A DNA stretch of 31,573 nucleotides, taken from positions 1-31,573 of IMG/VR virus record IMGVR_UViG_3300007363_000067. The stretch is one strand, 5' to 3'. This document shows positions 1 through 7,438 of the stretch, in pieces (position 1 is the first letter of the stretch; the number at the start of each line of letters is the position of its first letter). The notes under the pieces are model-generated. The model made no database searches. It had not been told where the DNA came from and saw nothing but the letters and a program-made list of their open reading frames with translations. The position numbers and the translations under genes were made by a program. The DNA is from a virus.

Positions 1-18
1 CTTAAAAACTCCAAATAA
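1..18 (+). CDS. Possible 3' end of the scaffold-like gene (wraps from the right end)
   Basis: Frame 1 at the left edge reads LKNSK and then a TAA stop at 16-18, 24 bases before the capsid start. If the last two bases of the window (CT) are the same as the first two (CT), the open scaffold-like frame at the right edge continues in frame into this tail and ends here, giving about 210 residues. Without that overlap the frames do not match by simple joining. This is inference; a linear molecule with an unrelated upstream gene is the alternative. Confidence 0.3.
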   Translation, partial: LKNSK

Positions 19-42
19 CCTTAACCCCCTAAAAACAAAACC

Positions 43-978
43 ATGGCATTTTCTTTCGGAAACCTATCAGCCTACACCGAGCAGCAAAGGCTGCCCCTCA
101 TCACCAAAGCGGTCTTCGCCGCTCGTTCTGCTGCCCTGTTCACCAAGCAAGTTGGTATCAAGTCAGCCGCCGCCCTTAACCTTATGGATACCGATGCAAA
201 CATCGGGTCAGGCACCGTCTGCGGTTGGTCTGCAACAGGCAACACCACATTCAGCCAGCGCAACATCACCGTCGGCGTAATGAAAATCCAAGAGGCTCTT
301 TGCCCTCGTTCCTTGGAGCAGTACTGGATGCAATCACAGTTGACTGCTGGTAGCCAATACGACGGCGTACCTTTTGAGCAGGCATTCTCCGAGCAGAAGG
401 CTCTCCGTATCGCCGAGGCTTTGGAAACCGCCATCTGGCAGGGTAACTCCTACTTCAGCGGTGTCAACCAACTGCTAAACGCTGCATCCGGTTCTACCGT
501 TCTTGCTAACGCTTCCTCTACCACTTGGAATCCAGTATCGGCTTCCGTTGGTATCACCACAAGCAATGTCATCAGCATCTTTGACAAGGTGTACAACGAC
601 ATCCCACAGGCCATCTTGACCCGCAATGACCTCGTAATCTTCTGCGGATGGAACAACTTCCGTACCTTGATTGGAGCCATGAAGTCGCAGACGGGTGTCA
701 TGTATAACCAAGTTGACTTGCAAGGTTTGGCTGATGGTGACATCATCTACCCTGGCACGAATGTCCGCATCGTTGCAGTCCCAGGCTTGACTGGAACCAA
801 CCGCATCGTTGCAACCTACCTCGGTAACTTGTTCTATGGTACCGACCTGTTGAGCGACGAGGAGAACTTTGAGTTGTGGTACTCCAAGGACAATGATGAA
901 GTCCGCTTCCAGGCTGCCTTCAAAGCAGGTGTACAATTCGCCTACCCCGACTTGATGGTTGACTTCCGCTTGGCATAA
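43..978 (+). CDS. Major capsid protein
   Basis: A 311-residue protein that most likely forms the icosahedral shell (HK97-type fold expected, not proven by a motif). The protein is soluble, rich in Asn, Thr and Ala, and has no signal or membrane segment. Its C-terminal part (FELWYSKDNDEVRFQAAFKAG, then FAYPDLMVDF) looks like the end of Bacteroidota phage capsid proteins. The start at 43 follows an A/C-rich leader (AAAAACAAAACC) as in many genes here, with no Shine-Dalgarno sequence. A strong terminator follows directly. The assignment is supported by position: on a circular map the XkdF-type protease and the scaffold-like gene lie immediately upstream, the classic protease-scaffold-capsid order. 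Confidence 0.8.
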   Translation: MAFSFGNLSAYTEQQRLPLITKAVFAARSAALFTKQVGIKSAAALNLMDTDANIGSGTVCGWSATGNTTFSQRNITVGVMKIQEALCPRSLEQYWMQSQLTAGSQYDGVPFEQAFSEQKALRIAEALETAIWQGNSYFSGVNQLLNAASGSTVLANASSTTWNPVSASVGITTSNVISIFDKVYNDIPQAILTRNDLVIFCGWNNFRTLIGAMKSQTGVMYNQVDLQGLADGDIIYPGTNVRIVAVPGLTGTNRIVATYLGNLFYGTDLLSDEENFELWYSKDNDEVRFQAAFKAGVQFAYPDLMVDFRLA

Positions 979-984
979 GTGTAA

Positions 985-1018
985 GGGGGGAGGGAAACTT
1001 CCCCCCCGCTTTTTTATT
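985..1018 (+). terminator. Intrinsic terminator after the capsid gene
   Basis: A G-rich arm (985-992) pairs with a C-rich arm (999-1006) around a short GGAAAC loop and is followed by GC and a T-rich run (1010-1018). It begins 6 bases after the capsid stop codon. It probably limits read-through from the highly expressed capsid gene into the next structural gene. Confidence 0.85.
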
Positions 1019-1046
1019 CTTGCAACTCCTAAAATAAAAATACACT

Positions 1047-1580
1047 ATGTCCTGCTCCCTAACTACGGGCTACGCCCTCGGATGCCGAGATTCAGTCGGT
1101 GGCATCAAAACGATTTATGTACAACCAATCAACGCTACGGGTTCGGTCAACACGAACGGGAGCGGATTGGTAACTGGATTCACTCCTACCTCGGTTTCGG
1201 GGTCTTGGTTTGAATACGATTTGACCAAGGCTACCTCTTCAATGACGGAAACGCTGAACGCCAGCACCGAGAACGGAACCTTGTTCTACACTCCCGAAGT
1301 CACCTTCACCATCAACAAGTTGCAGACCGCCGTGCGCAATGAACTGCGCCTCTTGGCTCGGAATCGCTTGCTGGTCATCGTCCTTGACAACAACGGACGC
1401 TACTGGTTGCTTGGTGCCGCAAATGGCTTGGAGGCATCTGCTGGAACTGCTGGAACAGGTACTGCATTCGGTGACCGTAGTGGCTACGAGATGACGCTGA
1501 CGGGTATGGAACCCGACCCGATGCTGAACATCGCCGCTGCAACTTTCTCTGCATCTACGACCCAAATCAGCGGTTCGTAA
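1047..1580 (+). CDS. Structural protein, possibly tail tube
   Basis: A 177-residue protein starting MSCSLTTGYALGCRDSVGG. It is rich in Thr, Ser, Gly and Asn with alternating beta-type segments (for example RNRLLVIVLDNNGRYWLLGA) and a YEMTLTGMEPDP stretch. This is the sort of composition seen in tail tube or capsid-decorating proteins. It lies right behind the major capsid protein and is framed by two strong terminators, so it may be expressed at high level on its own. The internal sequence TFTINKLQTAVRNELRLLARNR could form a helix. No specific motif proves the role; a capsid accessory protein is the main alternative. Confidence 0.7.
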   Translation: MSCSLTTGYALGCRDSVGGIKTIYVQPINATGSVNTNGSGLVTGFTPTSVSGSWFEYDLTKATSSMTETLNASTENGTLFYTPEVTFTINKLQTAVRNELRLLARNRLLVIVLDNNGRYWLLGAANGLEASAGTAGTGTAFGDRSGYEMTLTGMEPDPMLNIAAATFSASTTQISGS

Positions 1581-1593
1581 GTATCTTTGACCT
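1581..1593 (+). promoter_or_regulatory. Bacteroidota -7 box TATCTTTG
   Basis: TATCTTTG at 1582-1589 matches the TAnnTTTG -7 consensus and begins directly after the TAA of the previous gene. The 13-base string GTATCTTTGACCT is repeated exactly at 11276-11288. No clear TTTG -33 box is seen. Transcription from it would give only a short hairpin RNA before the terminator at 1628-1659. Confidence 0.45.
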
Positions 1594-1594
1594 G

Positions 1595-1660
1595 CGGTTC
1601 TCATACGCCGCATGGTTTAGTGGTCAGGGGCCATCTCGCAAGGGGTGGCCCTTTTTTTTG
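1595..1660 (+). ncRNA. Short promoter-hairpin-terminator unit
   Basis: Between the -7 box at 1582 and the T8 run at 1652 lie about 65 bases with a small hairpin (TGCGG 1593-1597 with CCGCA 1608-1612) and then the terminator hairpin. If the -7 box is active, the product is a small structured RNA. The alternative is that this is only the terminator of the preceding gene and the box is fortuitous. The same arrangement (gene stop, -7 box, hairpins, terminator, next gene) occurs at 14139-14267. Confidence 0.3.
1628..1659 (+). terminator. Intrinsic terminator, 10-bp stem with GCAA tetraloop
   Basis: GGGCCATCTC (1628-1637) pairs with GGGGTGGCCC (1642-1651) using two G-U pairs. The stem closes a GCAA loop of GNRA type (1638-1641) and is followed by eight T residues. 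It is one of the strongest terminators in the window. Confidence 0.9.
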
Positions 1661-1668
1661 TACCTTTG
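1661..1668 (+). promoter_or_regulatory. -7 box TACCTTTG for the glycosyltransferase gene
   Basis: TACCTTTG is a perfect TAnnTTTG match ending 3 bases before the ATG at 1672. The expected start of transcription is therefore at or next to the start codon, which implies a leaderless mRNA. It lies immediately downstream of a terminator, so the gene appears to be its own transcription unit. Confidence 0.5.
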
Positions 1669-1671
1669 GGC

Positions 1672-2745
1672 ATGAGAATTTGCATCGTTTACAACGCCCA
1701 TCCGACGGGCTGCTCGTTCTATCGGCTGGAGATGCCGAACGCCTACCTTGGCGACAACTACACCGAGTTTGACTATGTCTGCGTGGACAACATCGCCAAT
1801 GTCAAGGACGAGGACTTAAAGACCGTTGATATATGGCTTTTTAATCGCCTTTGGTGTCAAGGTACCTTGGACCAAATTCGCAATGTCTACAAGGCTTTGA
1901 CGGCCTTTGGGGCGAAGGTTATCTTGGACCTTGACGACTACTGGGTGCTGGAGAGCGGGCATATCATGTATCGGCACTATTTGTCCACGAAATTGGATGA
2001 GCAGATACGGGAGCATATCCGCTTGGCTGACCATGTGACCACGACCACGGAACACCTGGCCCAAAAGATTCGCCTGCTCAACAAGAAGGTCACCATCCTG
2101 CCGAACGAACCCTACGAAGCCTACCAGCAGTACTTGCCCGACACGACTGCCGAACCCGAGCCGCACCTGTTCAAAATCGGCTGGTTTGGTGGGGCGCAAC
2201 ACCAAGAGGACATCGCATTGGTGGAGCATTCGTTCGGACTGTTGGCCCATGACAAATCGTTGGATGGGAGATACAAAATCTACCTTGGCGGGTGGAACGA
2301 GAACCCTGTTTATGCTGACTACGAGCGGATGCTATCGTGCCGGGGATTGAACAAGAACTACGGCAGAATCCAAGCCGCTGACATCTATTCCTATGTCGGA
2401 GGGTACAACTTCATCAACGCCACCATCGCCCCGCTCCGGGACACAAAGTTTAACCGGCTCAAATCGGAGTTGAAAGTGGTTGAGGCCGGCTGGATGGGCA
2501 AGGCTATCATCGCTTCGGAAACCATCCCCTACACCGACATATTGGTCCACGGCCACAACGGTTTGGTCATCCCCTACGGGAAGAAGGATGCTTGGTACAA
2601 GGCCGTCCGCAAGTTTGTGAACGAACCCGACTACGCCAAAGCCCTTGCCGTGCAGTTGTCCAAGGATGTCCGTGAGCGGTTTGACATTACCAAGACCGCC
2701 GAGCGCAGAGCCGAACTCTACCGAAGTATCGGGCGCAAATTGTGA
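1672..2745 (+). CDS. Glycosyltransferase, GT4/GT-B type
   Basis: A 357-residue enzyme expected to move a sugar from a nucleotide-sugar donor to a glycan or protein. The N-terminal half has a Rossmann-like start (MRICIVYNAHPTGCSFYRL) and a VILDLDDYW segment. The C-terminal half has the GT4 donor site: ELKVVEAGWMGKAIIAS (Glu266 and Glu271), then HGHNGLVIPYGKKDAW. The ATG at 1672 is preferred over a GTG at 1645, which lies within the terminator hairpin. It stands alone between capsid and fibre genes, far from the second sugar cluster at 21.9-23.9 kb. It may modify virion proteins or host surface glycans. The fold assignment is solid; the substrate is unknown. Confidence 0.85.
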   Translation: MRICIVYNAHPTGCSFYRLEMPNAYLGDNYTEFDYVCVDNIANVKDEDLKTVDIWLFNRLWCQGTLDQIRNVYKALTAFGAKVILDLDDYWVLESGHIMYRHYLSTKLDEQIREHIRLADHVTTTTEHLAQKIRLLNKKVTILPNEPYEAYQQYLPDTTAEPEPHLFKIGWFGGAQHQEDIALVEHSFGLLAHDKSLDGRYKIYLGGWNENPVYADYERMLSCRGLNKNYGRIQAADIYSYVGGYNFINATIAPLRDTKFNRLKSELKVVEAGWMGKAIIASETIPYTDILVHGHNGLVIPYGKKDAWYKAVRKFVNEPDYAKALAVQLSKDVRERFDITKTAERRAELYRSIGRKL

Positions 2746-2768
2746 AATTCGGGCGCAAAGTACATTTA
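2740..2768 (+). promoter_or_regulatory. Probable promoter: TTG-N18-TACATTTA
   Basis: TACATTTA at 2761-2768 resembles the -7 box, and TTG at 2740-2742 (part of ATTG, one mismatch from TTTG) sits 18 bases upstream. The direct repeat GGGCGCAAA (2731-2739 and 2751-2759) brackets the -33 position. The next gene starts 9 bases downstream. Confidence 0.4.
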
Positions 2769-2776
2769 GGGTTAGG

Positions 2777-3175
2777 ATGATATACCTATCCCCCAACACC
2801 ACCAACACCATCGTCGTCACTTGGACGCAGCGGGCCTCTTCGGGTGACCGCTACATCTTGCGGCTCACCAACATCGCCAAGAACTCCACCACCGACTTCA
2901 CGCTGCTCAAATCGGCCAACCTTTCCAACTACACCGAACGCTATGACAAATTTTCGCTTACCGTGGGGCAGGTTGAAACAGGCTCGTATCGTTACGAAGT
3001 TTACGATACCTCTTCCACGGTTAGCGCAGCCGTTGCGGTGGTTGAAACGGGCTTGGCGTATGTACAGGTAGTATCGCTAACCTTCAACACCTTCGCAAAT
3101 TCCATCCAGTACAATGTCTATGGCGCAAGTGCTGTGAGCATATTTGATTCCACCTTTGACCAAACATTCCAATGA
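2777..3175 (+). CDS. Small structural protein, Ig-like beta fold suspected
   Basis: A 132-residue protein beginning MIYLSPNTTNTIVVTWTQRA. It is all-beta in appearance (YILRLTNIAK, TGSYRYEVYD, LAYVQVV), like the single-domain Ig- or Fn3-like proteins found next to fibre genes in Bacteroidota phages. The start at 2777 is chosen because an upstream in-frame start would overlap the glycosyltransferase by 100 bases and the -7-like box lies at 2761. Its stop overlaps the next start by 4 bases (ATGA), so the two are translationally coupled. Likely a tail fibre or capsid surface component. Confidence 0.7.
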   Translation: MIYLSPNTTNTIVVTWTQRASSGDRYILRLTNIAKNSTTDFTLLKSANLSNYTERYDKFSLTVGQVETGSYRYEVYDTSSTVSAAVAVVETGLAYVQVVSLTFNTFANSIQYNVYGASAVSIFDSTFDQTFQ

Positions 3176-3726
3176 GCGTACAAACCCGAAGCCAATTGAC
3201 GGCATCTGCCGCAACTATCACCAACGAAACGACCGCCGCAGCCAATACCGCCGCCCGTGTCGGTGGTTTATTTGACGACCTTGCAGACACCGCCACCTTG
3301 GACCGAGAGCGGGGCGTGGCCAACCTTTACCTTGATTCCGATACCAACTTCACACCCACCCAAGGGAGCGCAGTAAAACTGAACTCTACGATGAAGTCGG
3401 GATTGCTGACTACCTACAACTTCACACGGACCACAAATTCTATCACCTACACAGGCACGACTAATGCTTCTTTGCGGGTGTCCGTCAGCATGGTGTTGTC
3501 GCAGAACAATAACACGCAATTAAAGGTGTATATCGCCAAGAACGGAAACGCCATCAACCAGTCCATGACGGACTTGACAACCACCCACACTAACGGCCAT
3601 GCGGTGTTCACGGAAACAGTTCTACAAGGTACTGCAAACGATGAATTTACCATCCTAATCAACGCCATTGATTCGGGCGCAGACATTACTATTTCGGCCC
3701 TTTCATTTACCGTACACACGCTATGA
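3172..3726 (+). CDS. Fibre-like protein with jelly-roll-type C-terminal domain
   Basis: A 184-residue protein. The N-terminal part (residues 1-45, rich in Ala and Thr with AANTAARVGGLFDDLAD) is a short helical linker of a kind found at the base of Bacteroidota phage fibres. The rest is beta-rich with evenly spaced strands (VSVSMVLSQNN, LKVYIAKNGN, FTILINAIDSGADITISALSF), which resembles a C1q/TNF-like trimeric jelly roll. It starts in a 4-base overlap with the gene before and ends in a 4-base overlap with the portal gene. A receptor-binding or fibre role is inferred from this context. Confidence 0.65.
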   Translation: MSVQTRSQLTASAATITNETTAAANTAARVGGLFDDLADTATLDRERGVANLYLDSDTNFTPTQGSAVKLNSTMKSGLLTTYNFTRTTNSITYTGTTNASLRVSVSMVLSQNNNTQLKVYIAKNGNAINQSMTDLTTTHTNGHAVFTETVLQGTANDEFTILINAIDSGADITISALSFTVHTL

Positions 3727-5831
3727 GCAGTATAAAACAATCGTTCACCCAATGGCTGGGTATTGAGCATAAAGTCCCCGTCATGCTTGAAAACAAGGCG
3801 GGCAAATACATCACCTATGGGGCGTTCAACGAATACCCCTACTACCTGTTGGACAACTACCGCCGAAGCAGCAAGCACAACGCCATCGTCAACGGGAAAG
3901 TCAACTACATCATTGGCGGTGGATGGAAACCTGGGGACAAGATGACGGTTGAGCAACAAGCCCGCTACGCCAAGTTTTTTGATGGTTTGTCTGAGCATGA
4001 CGACTTGAACGACATCACCGAAAAACTCGTCCTTGACTTGGAAATATTCAACGGGTTTGCGGTTGCCGTCACTTGGAACAAGATGGGAACCATCGCCAAG
4101 ATGGAGCACATCCCCTTTGAAAAGATTCGTGTGGACAAGGACGAGCGGATGTTTCAGGTGGCAGATTGGTACAACGACGACATGGTCCAACTTTACCCCA
4201 AGATTGGCGATGTCGAAAAGATTCCCGCCTTTGATGCTGACAACCGCATCGGCAAGCAGTTGTTCTATTACAGGGTCTATGCTGCAGGCGTGAAGTCCTA
4301 CCCCCTCCCCGAATACATGGGAGGGCTTGCATATATCGAAGCGGACTGTCAAATAGCCAACTTCCACAACAATAACCTCCGCAATAACTTTTGGGGCGGG
4401 TATTTAATCAACTTCAACAACGGCATCCCGACACCCGAAGAGCAGGGCGATATTGAGCGTCAAATCAAGCGCAAGTTCAGCGGGACCGATAACGCAGGTC
4501 GCTTTGTGGTGACCTTCAATGACGATGTGTCCAAGGCTCCCACCTTGGAACCGCTGACTCCATCGGATATGGACAAGCAGTTTGAAATTTTGAACAAGAC
4601 CGTGCAGCAGGAAATCTTTATCTCGCACCGTGTCGTGAACCCAATGCTATTCGGCGTTAAGACCGAAGGCCAACTGGGAGGCAGGCAGGAACTGGTGGAG
4701 GCGTACGAGTTATTTAAGGCTACCTATGTGAACGACCGAGTTCGCAAGGTGGAGCGGATGATTAACTACTTGGGTAGTTTCAACGGCGTGGAGGGTATGG
4801 AACTTATCCCCGTAGAACCCATCACCGAGCGACTATCCGAAGCAGCCCTGCTGCAAATAATGACCCCGGAGGAATTACGGGAAAAAGCCGGCTTGCCGGC
4901 ATTGGAAAAGCAACCCGCCGATGTGGTTGGACCCAATCCCCAGCCCGACGAGCAACCGCAAACACCTGCACAACTAAGCAACGACAACATCAAGAAACTA
5001 TCGGGCAGGGAGTACCAGAACTTGATGCGTATCGTCCGCCATTATGCCCAAGAGAAAATCACCTTGGAGATGGCCCGCACGATGTTGTCCGCTGGATTCG
5101 GGTTGACCCCCGAAGAAGTGAACACGCTATTGGGTGTGCAAGAGCAGGCGTTTTCCGAGCCTACATGGGGCGAAGAAGACACCGAGGACTACGGATGGGG
5201 CGACGAGGAGTTCAAGGTACTGGAGGTCGTTGCAAGCAAGTTTGGAAGCAACGCAGATGACTATGTGGTGATGCATTCCAAGCCAATGCGGTTTGATGCC
5301 GATATAGACGACCAAGTGCGACAAGCGTTTGCGGAACTTGGGGAGGAAGAGAAAGAACTAGACGAGAAAATTGAAGCCTACCGCAAGAAGAACCGAGATG
5401 CATCCGTGGAAGAAATGGCCAAGGAGTTTGGAGTAAGCAAGGCCAAGGTCGCCAAGCGGGTGGCTTACCTAATCAACAAGGACCGCTACCCCATCGCCCG
5501 TGCCGTGGACCAAATCGCCAAGGAAGGTGCAAAGCCAACCGATGAGCCCGTGCTTGAAGTCCGCTACAAATACGCATGGGCGGCAGGTTTCAGCAACAAA
5601 GACAAACGCACGAGCCGTGAGTTCTGCAAGGTCATGTTGGACCTCGCTGACCAAGGCAAGGTGTACACACGGGATGACATCAACGGCATTTCCAATATCA
5701 TGGGATATAGCGTTTGGAATCGCAGAGGCGGTTGGTACCATACCGCCAGCGGAGTGAATCGCCCCCAATGCCGCCATGTATGGGAGCAGCAACTCGTCAT
5801 CCGCAAGGGCAATAAAATCACGAAAGCATGA
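3723..5831 (+). CDS. Portal protein with MuF-like C-terminal extension
   Basis: A 702-residue protein. Residues 1 to about 400 look like a portal: NAIVNGKVNYIIGGGW near residue 55, FEKIRVD, NNFWGGYLINF, and the stretch with ISHRVVNPMLFGVKTEGQLGG before a long helix. The portal forms the dodecameric DNA gate at one capsid vertex. The C-terminal end (residues about 625-695) carries RTSREFCKVM, VYTRDDINGIS and CRHVWEQQL, matching a cysteine/histidine module fused to portals in Bacteroidota phages and related in layout to MuF-type head proteins. Between them lies an acidic linker and a short HTH-like stretch (about 559-582). It overlaps both neighbours by 4 bases. The length, greater than a plain portal (400-500), fits a fusion. 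Confidence 0.85.
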   Translation: MSSIKQSFTQWLGIEHKVPVMLENKAGKYITYGAFNEYPYYLLDNYRRSSKHNAIVNGKVNYIIGGGWKPGDKMTVEQQARYAKFFDGLSEHDDLNDITEKLVLDLEIFNGFAVAVTWNKMGTIAKMEHIPFEKIRVDKDERMFQVADWYNDDMVQLYPKIGDVEKIPAFDADNRIGKQLFYYRVYAAGVKSYPLPEYMGGLAYIEADCQIANFHNNNLRNNFWGGYLINFNNGIPTPEEQGDIERQIKRKFSGTDNAGRFVVTFNDDVSKAPTLEPLTPSDMDKQFEILNKTVQQEIFISHRVVNPMLFGVKTEGQLGGRQELVEAYELFKATYVNDRVRKVERMINYLGSFNGVEGMELIPVEPITERLSEAALLQIMTPEELREKAGLPALEKQPADVVGPNPQPDEQPQTPAQLSNDNIKKLSGREYQNLMRIVRHYAQEKITLEMARTMLSAGFGLTPEEVNTLLGVQEQAFSEPTWGEEDTEDYGWGDEEFKVLEVVASKFGSNADDYVVMHSKPMRFDADIDDQVRQAFAELGEEEKELDEKIEAYRKKNRDASVEEMAKEFGVSKAKVAKRVAYLINKDRYPIARAVDQIAKEGAKPTDEPVLEVRYKYAWAAGFSNKDKRTSREFCKVMLDLADQGKVYTRDDINGISNIMGYSVWNRRGGWYHTASGVNRPQCRHVWEQQLVIRKGNKITKA

Positions 5832-6409
5832 AGGCACTATTCATAAGCGAGCAGACGCTCTTGGACAACTCGGTCATAAACGAGAATGTTTCCTTTACGC
5901 AAATTCGGCCCACCATCGTCAAGGTGCAGGAGATGCGGATTCAGCCCATCGTTGGGTCTGCTTTGTACAACGAAATGGTCGGGCAGGTGGTCAGCGGCAC
6001 GACTACGGCCTTGAACACGACGCTCTTGGAGGATTACATCCAACCCGCCATGGTGCAATGGCTCTACTACGAGTTACCAATGGTCCTTGCGTTTAAGTAC
6101 ATGAACAAGGGAATGGTCCGCCGTACCAGCGAGGAATCGTCGCAGATGAGCATGGACGAGATTACCCGCCTCACCGACAAAGTGAAGAATGATGCCGAGT
6201 GGTATTCGGAACGCATTACCAGGTACTTGATGGAGAACCGCACCGACTACCCGCTCTTCAACTCTCCGCCATCGGCTTTGGATACCATTTATCCCAACGG
6301 TACGAACTACAACACAGGCATGGCTTTGGATGCAAGAACCCTGCGCCGTGGTGCTGGCTTGGACCGCCCTTGGCCTTATGGATATGACCCCTACTGCAAC
6401 AACTGCTAA
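5828..6409 (+). CDS. Head-tail connector-like protein
   Basis: A 193-residue mostly helical protein directly after the portal, overlapping it by 4 bases. The N-terminal part (LFISEQTLLDNSVINENVSFTQIRPTI then RIQPIVGSALYNEM) fits the pattern of adaptor proteins that bind the portal ring in Bacteroidota phages (similar to the family annotated DUF6712). The C-terminus is rich in Tyr, Pro and Asn. A connector role is inferred from the family resemblance and from the position after the portal. Confidence 0.65.
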   Translation: MKALFISEQTLLDNSVINENVSFTQIRPTIVKVQEMRIQPIVGSALYNEMVGQVVSGTTTALNTTLLEDYIQPAMVQWLYYELPMVLAFKYMNKGMVRRTSEESSQMSMDEITRLTDKVKNDAEWYSERITRYLMENRTDYPLFNSPPSALDTIYPNGTNYNTGMALDARTLRRGAGLDRPWPYGYDPYCNNC

Positions 6410-6451
6410 CTATGGGCGCACACGCAAAAAACATTTTGAAACTACAAGCCT

Positions 6452-6955
6452 ATGTCTTGGATAAAAATCAAGCAAGCACTCCTTGCGCTTGCAAATGCCC
6501 ATCCCCAGGTAAACTCCTTCGGGACGGGCGACCCTCTTGCAATAGGGACCGACAACACGATAAATCTTCGCACCCCAAGCCGTGAGCGCATCGTCTATCC
6601 GCTCGTCTTTGCGGATGTTCAGTCAGCAAGCACGGATTTGGGTACTCTCAACCTTACTGTGGGTGTCTATTTTAGCGACCGAGTGGAATCCATTGCCACG
6701 ATGGGTGGCGTGGTTTCGGGCAGTCCGACGCTGGGCTGGCAAGACAACGAAGACGAGGTTTTGAGTGACCAACTGCAAATCGCACAGGACTTCATTTCAA
6801 GCCTTACAAACGACCCGACGCAAGAGTGGACGCTAAGTACCTCCGTGTCGCTTACGAGGTTTGTAGAGAGCCGTGACGACCGCACGGCGGGATGGGTGGC
6901 TACGATGTCGTTCCAAATTCCATACTCTCACTCTGTTTGTGAAATTCCGACCTAA
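6452..6955 (+). CDS. Head-tail joining or tail terminator-like protein
   Basis: A 167-residue protein starting MSWIKIKQALLALANAHPQV, with an N-terminal helix followed by a beta-rich core (IVYPLVFADVQ, LNLTVGVYFSDRV, WTLSTSVSLTRFVESRDDRTAGWVATMSFQI). The phrase about a region being measured against DRTAGW and ending in a strand is typical of small joining proteins that follow the connector in Bacteroidota siphoviruses. It lies one gene after the connector. The 42-base gap before it holds no convincing gene. The role is inferred from context. Confidence 0.55.
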   Translation: MSWIKIKQALLALANAHPQVNSFGTGDPLAIGTDNTINLRTPSRERIVYPLVFADVQSASTDLGTLNLTVGVYFSDRVESIATMGGVVSGSPTLGWQDNEDEVLSDQLQIAQDFISSLTNDPTQEWTLSTSVSLTRFVESRDDRTAGWVATMSFQIPYSHSVCEIPT

Positions 6956-6965
6956 CCTACATTTA
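6936..6965 (+). promoter_or_regulatory. Promoter TTTG-N18-TACATTTA
   Basis: TTTG at 6936-6939 and TACATTTA at 6958-6965 are separated by 18 bases, close to the known Bacteroidota spacing between -33 and -7 boxes. The next gene starts at 6984. The -33 box lies in the end of the previous gene. This is one of two places in the window where both boxes are exact or nearly exact at this spacing (the other is 30325-30354). Confidence 0.55.
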
Positions 6966-6983
6966 CCCTAAACACCCCAAGCA

Positions 6984-7259
6984 ATGCCTACTCCTATCTT
7001 ACAACAAATGCTCGGCCAGGGCGGTTCCATGCGATTCGTGGACGCTGCGGTATCGGGCCAAAACTTTGACTTCATCGTGGTGAATACCGCCGCTACCTTC
7101 ACGACCCTCACGGGTTCGGGAGGCGAAGACCTGCTTACCGCCTACGCTTTGAGCGGCAAGTCCGTGTCCGCTGGCATCGTCATCAGCGGAAGAAACGGCG
7201 GCAAGATTACGGCCGTAACTCCAAGCGTCGGAAGCGTCATCGGTTATACATTCCTGTAA
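6984..7259 (+). CDS. Conserved-type small phage protein, function unknown
   Basis: A 91-residue protein starting MPTPILQQMLGQGGSMRFVDAAVSG. It has a beta-rich body (NFDFIVVNTAATFTTLTGSGGED) and ends in GSVIGYTFL. I recognise the overall pattern as a small protein that sits before fibre genes in Bacteroidota phages, but I know of no function. No membrane segment or catalytic motif is seen. It has its own promoter-like element upstream and is followed after 3 bases by another small gene of the same kind of neighbourhood. Confidence 0.65.
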   Translation: MPTPILQQMLGQGGSMRFVDAAVSGQNFDFIVVNTAATFTTLTGSGGEDLLTAYALSGKSVSAGIVISGRNGGKITAVTPSVGSVIGYTFL

Positions 7260-7262
7260 GCA

Positions 7263-7436
7263 ATGCTGATAGGATACGGTTACGGCTATCCATTAAGCAC
7301 CCTGCAAGGAGGTGGCTTATCGGCTGCGGCTTGGGCTGCCTTCAACACCCGTGCTGATGCGGACGGCGCAGCCACGGCAGAGGCCGCCGTCAGCGGATGC
7401 CTGTTCGGAAGATTTGCTACGATTTACAACTTCTAA
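7263..7436 (+). CDS. Small protein next to the lectin-like fibre gene
   Basis: A 57-residue protein (MLIGYGYGYPLSTLQGGG at the start, Ala-rich middle, ending RFATIYNF). Very short genes starting MLIGYG are frequent just before fibre genes in Bacteroidota phages, which is why I accept it. It lies 3 bases after the previous gene and its stop is 2 bases before the next start at 7439, a spacing typical of a true operon. Function unknown; perhaps a fibre attachment or assembly peptide. Confidence 0.6.
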   Translation: MLIGYGYGYPLSTLQGGGLSAAAWAAFNTRADADGAATAEAAVSGCLFGRFATIYNF

Positions 7437-7438
7437 CA

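Noticed and set aside
72-936. Long reverse-strand frames opposite the capsid gene
   Set aside because: They are shadows caused by codon composition of the forward gene; no start context and low-complexity translations.
1590-1650. tRNA-like pieces (a GGTTCTCATACGCC stretch and a GGTTTAGTGGTCAGG stretch, perhaps a permuted tRNA)
   Set aside because: No full cloverleaf can be drawn; the second part is consumed by the terminator hairpin and no acceptor or anticodon stem fits.
3447-4367. 306-residue reverse-strand frame opposite the portal
   Set aside because: It covers parts of two forward genes with clear families and lacks any recognisable motif, so it is a shadow.
6413-6590. Short frame starting ATGGGCGCACACG before the 6452 gene
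   Set aside because: It runs into the real gene in another frame, the translated part is Cys/Pro/Arg-rich noise, and nothing supports it.
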